Part shown: piece after piece, positions 6,007 to 8,543 of the stretch
Numbering within the stretch: position 1 is the stretch's first letter
Layout: each line of letters opens with the position of its first letter
Assembly (NCBI GenBank): GCA_937923125.1
Contig: CALALK010000214.1
Coordinates: forward strand, 1 to 8,543
DNA length: 8,543 bases
DNA from: an uncultured Carnobacterium sp.
GTDB taxonomy: Bacteria > Bacillota > Bacilli > Lactobacillales > Aerococcaceae
Direction: 5' to 3'
Made by a program: the position numbers and the translations under genes
The notes under the pieces: generated by a model
Told to the model about the DNA's origin: nothing
The model's database searches: none
Seen by the model: only the letters and a program-made list of their open reading frames with translations

Positions 6007-7722
6007 CTATTTCGGTTTATTATTTCTTAACGCTTCAACCTTTAATGGGTCAGGCGTAATATACGTGTTTTGCTGACCTTCGTATACCACAAATCCTGGT
6101 TTAGCGCCGTTTGGTTTACGAATTTTCGATACTTGAACATAATCCACAGGAACCGTCCCAGAAAGTCGATATTTCGAGTAGTATGCCGCAAGCATCGCGC
6201 CTTCACCAATTGTTTCTTCGGCTGGGTCGCTGGATTCAATAATGACGTGCGATCCTGGAATATTTTGCGCATGAAGCCATAAGTATTCCTTCTTCGCTTG
6301 TCTGAGTGTCAATTGGTCATTTTGTAAATTGTTACGTCCGACAAGAATACGAGTTCCATCCGTTGCATAGAACACATGTGGTTTTGCGCTTCCTTGTTTC
6401 TTAATGCCTTTTTTCAAGGCAGAACGTTTTAAGTAGCCACTCTCTACAAGTTCTTCTCGGATGGCTTCTAAGTTGAATACGTCCGCTTCTTCGATTTGGT
6501 AAATAACACTCTCTAAGTAATCCATCTCATTTTTTGTTGCTTCTTGTTGCTCGTGAATATGCGTTACCGCATTTCTAAGTTTTTGGTATTTTTTAAAATA
6601 CGCTTGCGCATTTTGAGAAGCGGTTAATAATGGATTTAATGGAATGGTTACTTCTTCGTAGTCTTGATAGAAGTTTTGAACCGTAACACTACTTGCACCT
6701 TTTTCAATTTGGTGTTGATACGTATTGATCAAGTCTCCATATACACGATAATGATCCGCATCTTCTGTTCGTGCTAAATCTTCATCGAGTTTTACCATTT
6801 TTTCACGGTTCTTGCGAAGTTCAGATTTCAACATTTGTAACAGGTGCCCTGCTAATTGCTGAATCTTCTCTTCTTGAATCTTCTGAACATAGTATGCACT
6901 TAATAATTCAGAAAGAGTTTCAAAGTTTTGTGATTCACCAGTCTTACTCATATACGGAAACGGTAAGAAGTAAGTCTTCCCGTCCGTTGATTTCGTAAGT
7001 GTCGGTTTTATATCAGTATTCCCTTCTTCGAGATAATGATGCAAGGCCTCGGCTAAGCTTTGGCCCTCTCTTTCACTACGTTCCACAATTTCATGAGCTG
7101 ACTGTTTACTAATCCCTTGAAAGACATTCATCAACGTTCTTTCTCCAGGTTCTCCAATAAATGGATGAAGTAAACTGTCTAATTCAAAGAGCGAATACTC
7201 AAAAGGATTTTTCTTCTGCGTTTGAGGAGGCATTACATAGGCAGCACCTGGTTGTAAGGTACGGTAACTATTCTGCCCAAGGGAAACACGTTTAACACAA
7301 TCGATAATCGTGTTATCTTCTTGATTCACTAGGAATAAATTACTATGACGGCCCATCATCTCAATGGTGAAACGATATCCAGCCTTATCCCCAAGTTCAT
7401 CCCGCGTAGAAACATCCAAGTGTAAAATACGGTCATTTTCTACTTGAGTAAATGATTGAATAATAGACCCTTCTAAATACTTACGAAGAATCATACAAAA
7501 GTTAGGAGCAACTTCTGGATTCTCTGGTTTCTCAGAAATAAATTGTACACGAGCCATCATTGGGTGTGCCGAACACACAAGTAAGTAGTTCTTACGGTTG
7601 GCACGAATGGTGAATTGTACATCGTATGGTAATGGCTGATGAATCTTTGTAATACGTCCTCCTACTAATAGAGGCGCTACTTCGTCCATCATCCATTTGG
7701 TGAAAATACCATCAAATGTCAT
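6007..7722 (-). CDS. rqcH: Ribosome quality control protein RqcH (NFACT family, FbpA/PavA-like)
   Basis: This 571-residue protein is the bacterial Rqc2/NEMF homologue. It binds obstructed 50S subunits with peptidyl-tRNA and recruits tRNA-Ala to add C-terminal alanine tails that mark the nascent chain for degradation. Domains in order are NFACT-N (about 1-175) with the key D97-R98 pair in ENDRILHLD; a helix-hairpin-helix region (about 180-235); a long coiled-coil arm (about 270-430, with Lys/Glu/Gln-rich heptads); and NFACT-R (about 447-555) with the signature DGTRILVGRNNLQND and YLWLHAQNIPGSHVII. D97 and R98 match the residues needed for alanine tailing in Bacillus subtilis. Streptococcal homologues were first named fibronectin-binding proteins (PavA, FBP54), and no signal peptide or LPXTG motif is present here. 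The start is supported by AAAGGAG seven bases before ATG. It lies 31 nt after pepT and 9 nt before pcp. Confidence 0.96.
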   Translation of the reverse strand: MTFDGIFTKWMMDEVAPLLVGGRITKIHQPLPYDVQFTIRANRKNYLLVCSAHPMMARVQFISEKPENPEVAPNFCMILRKYLEGSIIQSFTQVENDRILHLDVSTRDELGDKAGYRFTIEMMGRHSNLFLVNQEDNTIIDCVKRVSLGQNSYRTLQPGAAYVMPPQTQKKNPFEYSLFELDSLLHPFIGEPGERTLMNVFQGISKQSAHEIVERSEREGQSLAEALHHYLEEGNTDIKPTLTKSTDGKTYFLPFPYMSKTGESQNFETLSELLSAYYVQKIQEEKIQQLAGHLLQMLKSELRKNREKMVKLDEDLARTEDADHYRVYGDLINTYQHQIEKGASSVTVQNFYQDYEEVTIPLNPLLTASQNAQAYFKKYQKLRNAVTHIHEQQEATKNEMDYLESVIYQIEEADVFNLEAIREELVESGYLKRSALKKGIKKQGSAKPHVFYATDGTRILVGRNNLQNDQLTLRQAKKEYLWLHAQNIPGSHVIIESSDPAEETIGEGAMLAAYYSKYRLSGTVPVDYVQVSKIRKPNGAKPGFVVYEGQQNTYITPDPLKVEALRNNKPK

Positions 7723-7753
7723 GAACTCACTCCTTTCTTTTAATTGTTAAAAA

Positions 7754-8543
7754 TTATAACGCAGCTAAACGTGCGATTTCGATAATCACTTGTGTTGCCT
7801 TTTCCATTGATTCCACAGCAACATATTCATAACGTCCATGCATATTTTCGCCACCAGCAAAAATATTTGGTGTTGGTAATCCCATAAATGAAATCTTAGA
7901 ACCATCTGTACCACCACGGATTGGTTTAATGATTGGTACGATATCTAAGTTTTCTAATGCTTGTTTTGCCACATCTACACAACGGAAATCTTTCTCGATG
8001 ATTTCAGCCATGTTGTAGTATTCATCGTGTAAATCAACGGTAATACGGTCTGTATCCAATTCTTTATTCATACGAGAAGCGATACGTAGCATCATGTCTT
8101 TCTTCGCATTGAATAATTCACGGCTATGGTCACGTAAAATGTAGACTAATTTAGCTTCTTCCACGACACCTTCAGCTGCTACTAAGTGGTAGAAACCTTC
8201 GCGTCCTGTCGTATGTTCTGGAACTTCGAACTCAGGAAGTGCGTTTTGGAACTTACGAGCTAATTCAAGCGCGCTGACCATTGTATCTTTCGCTGTACCT
8301 GGGTGAACGTTCTTTCCTTGGATACGAACTGTTGCACGACAAGCGTTGAAGCTTTCGTACTCTAATTCGCCAACAGGCCCGCCGTCCATTGTATAAGCAT
8401 AATCACATGCAAAATGATCAACATCGAATAAATCAGCACCGCGTCCGATTTCTTCGTCTGGACCAAAGGCTACACGGATTTTACCGTGTTTGATTTCAGG
8501 ATGTTGTAATAAATAAGCACCTGCTGTCACGATTTCAGTCACA
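7754..8543 (-). CDS. pepT: Peptidase T (tripeptide aminopeptidase), C-terminal two thirds
   Basis: The gene enters from the right edge without its true start; the Met near 8542 is internal (it follows the DKAG-type segment in full-length PepT). The 262 visible codons are about the last two thirds of a roughly 410-residue M20B metallopeptidase that releases the N-terminal residue from tripeptides in the cytoplasm with two zinc ions. Visible residues (fragment numbering) are the catalytic Glu and its zinc-binding partner in [10 protein letters not shown] (E30, E31), D53 in MDGGPVG, H80 in the dimerisation-domain GKNVHPG motif, the GGTDGS loop (about 211-216) and the last zinc ligand H235 in [10 protein letters not shown]. 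The first zinc-binding histidine and bridging Asp lie outside the window. It is the first visible gene of the pepT-rqcH-pcp-hemW series; the promoter is not in view. Confidence 0.96.
   Translation of the reverse strand, partial: VTEIVTAGAYLLQHPEIKHGKIRVAFGPDEEIGRGADLFDVDHFACDYAYTMDGGPVGELEYESFNACRATVRIQGKNVHPGTAKDTMVSALELARKFQNALPEFEVPEHTTGREGFYHLVAAEGVVEEAKLVYILRDHSRELFNAKKDMMLRIASRMNKELDTDRITVDLHDEYYNMAEIIEKDFRCVDVAKQALENLDIVPIIKPIRGGTDGSKISFMGLPTPNIFAGGENMHGRYEYVAVESMEKATQVIIEIARLAAL

Noticed and set aside
7753..7758. TATAAT on the minus strand at the pepT stop codon, as a possible promoter for rqcH
   Set aside because: No -35 box resembling TTGACA lies 16-18 bp upstream, and the match is explained by the TTA TAA end of pepT followed by an AT-rich gap.
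8540..8542. Met codon at the right edge as the start of a short peptidase
   Set aside because: The sequence from this Met aligns with the interior of peptidase T. The first zinc-binding residues are missing, so the gene continues beyond the window.

Overview
The window looks like chromosomal DNA from a low-GC Gram-positive bacterium of the order Lactobacillales. A Carnobacteriaceae or Granulicatella-like host is my best guess, made from protein similarity and codon style and not from any marker gene. The DNA is AT-rich, genes are tightly packed, ribosome binding sites are strong AAAGGAG/GGAGG types, and the gene content (DeoD, PepT, Pcp, RqcH/FbpA, an S41 protease) is typical of host-associated lactic acid bacteria. 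I see no tRNA, rRNA, CRISPR array, insertion sequence or prophage. The window is ordinary chromosome with one accessory-looking metabolic pair.

Layout, left to right. Positions 1-1049 hold two minus-strand genes, deoD followed 27 nt downstream by the start of an S41 (CtpA-type) membrane-anchored protease cut by the window edge. A short divergent control region (1050-1255) separates them from a plus-strand hemolysin III/PAQR membrane protein gene (1256-1921), which has a near-consensus promoter with an inverted repeat over its -35 box. A strong bidirectional terminator (1921-1969) closes that gene and also ends the converging minus-strand genes.

Positions 1973-4079 hold a minus-strand pair: an AEC-family permease and, downstream of it, a D-2-hydroxyacid dehydrogenase resembling (R)-2-hydroxyglutarate dehydrogenase. 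The pair has its own promoter with two palindromes, a hairpin between the two genes, and codon use typical of highly expressed genes. The natural reading is one module that reduces a 2-oxoacid to an R-2-hydroxyacid (or the reverse) and moves it across the membrane.

Positions 4183-8543 form a minus-strand operon in the order pepT (5' end missing), rqcH, pcp, hemW, with gaps of 31, 9 and 18 nt and no visible terminator. It combines peptide breakdown (PepT tripeptidase, Pcp pyroglutamyl peptidase), rescue of stalled ribosomes by C-terminal alanine tailing (RqcH) and a radical-SAM heme chaperone (HemW). No clearly undescribed system is present. The best leads are the permease/dehydrogenase module with its control elements and the co-transcription of ribosome-quality-control and peptide-degradation genes.
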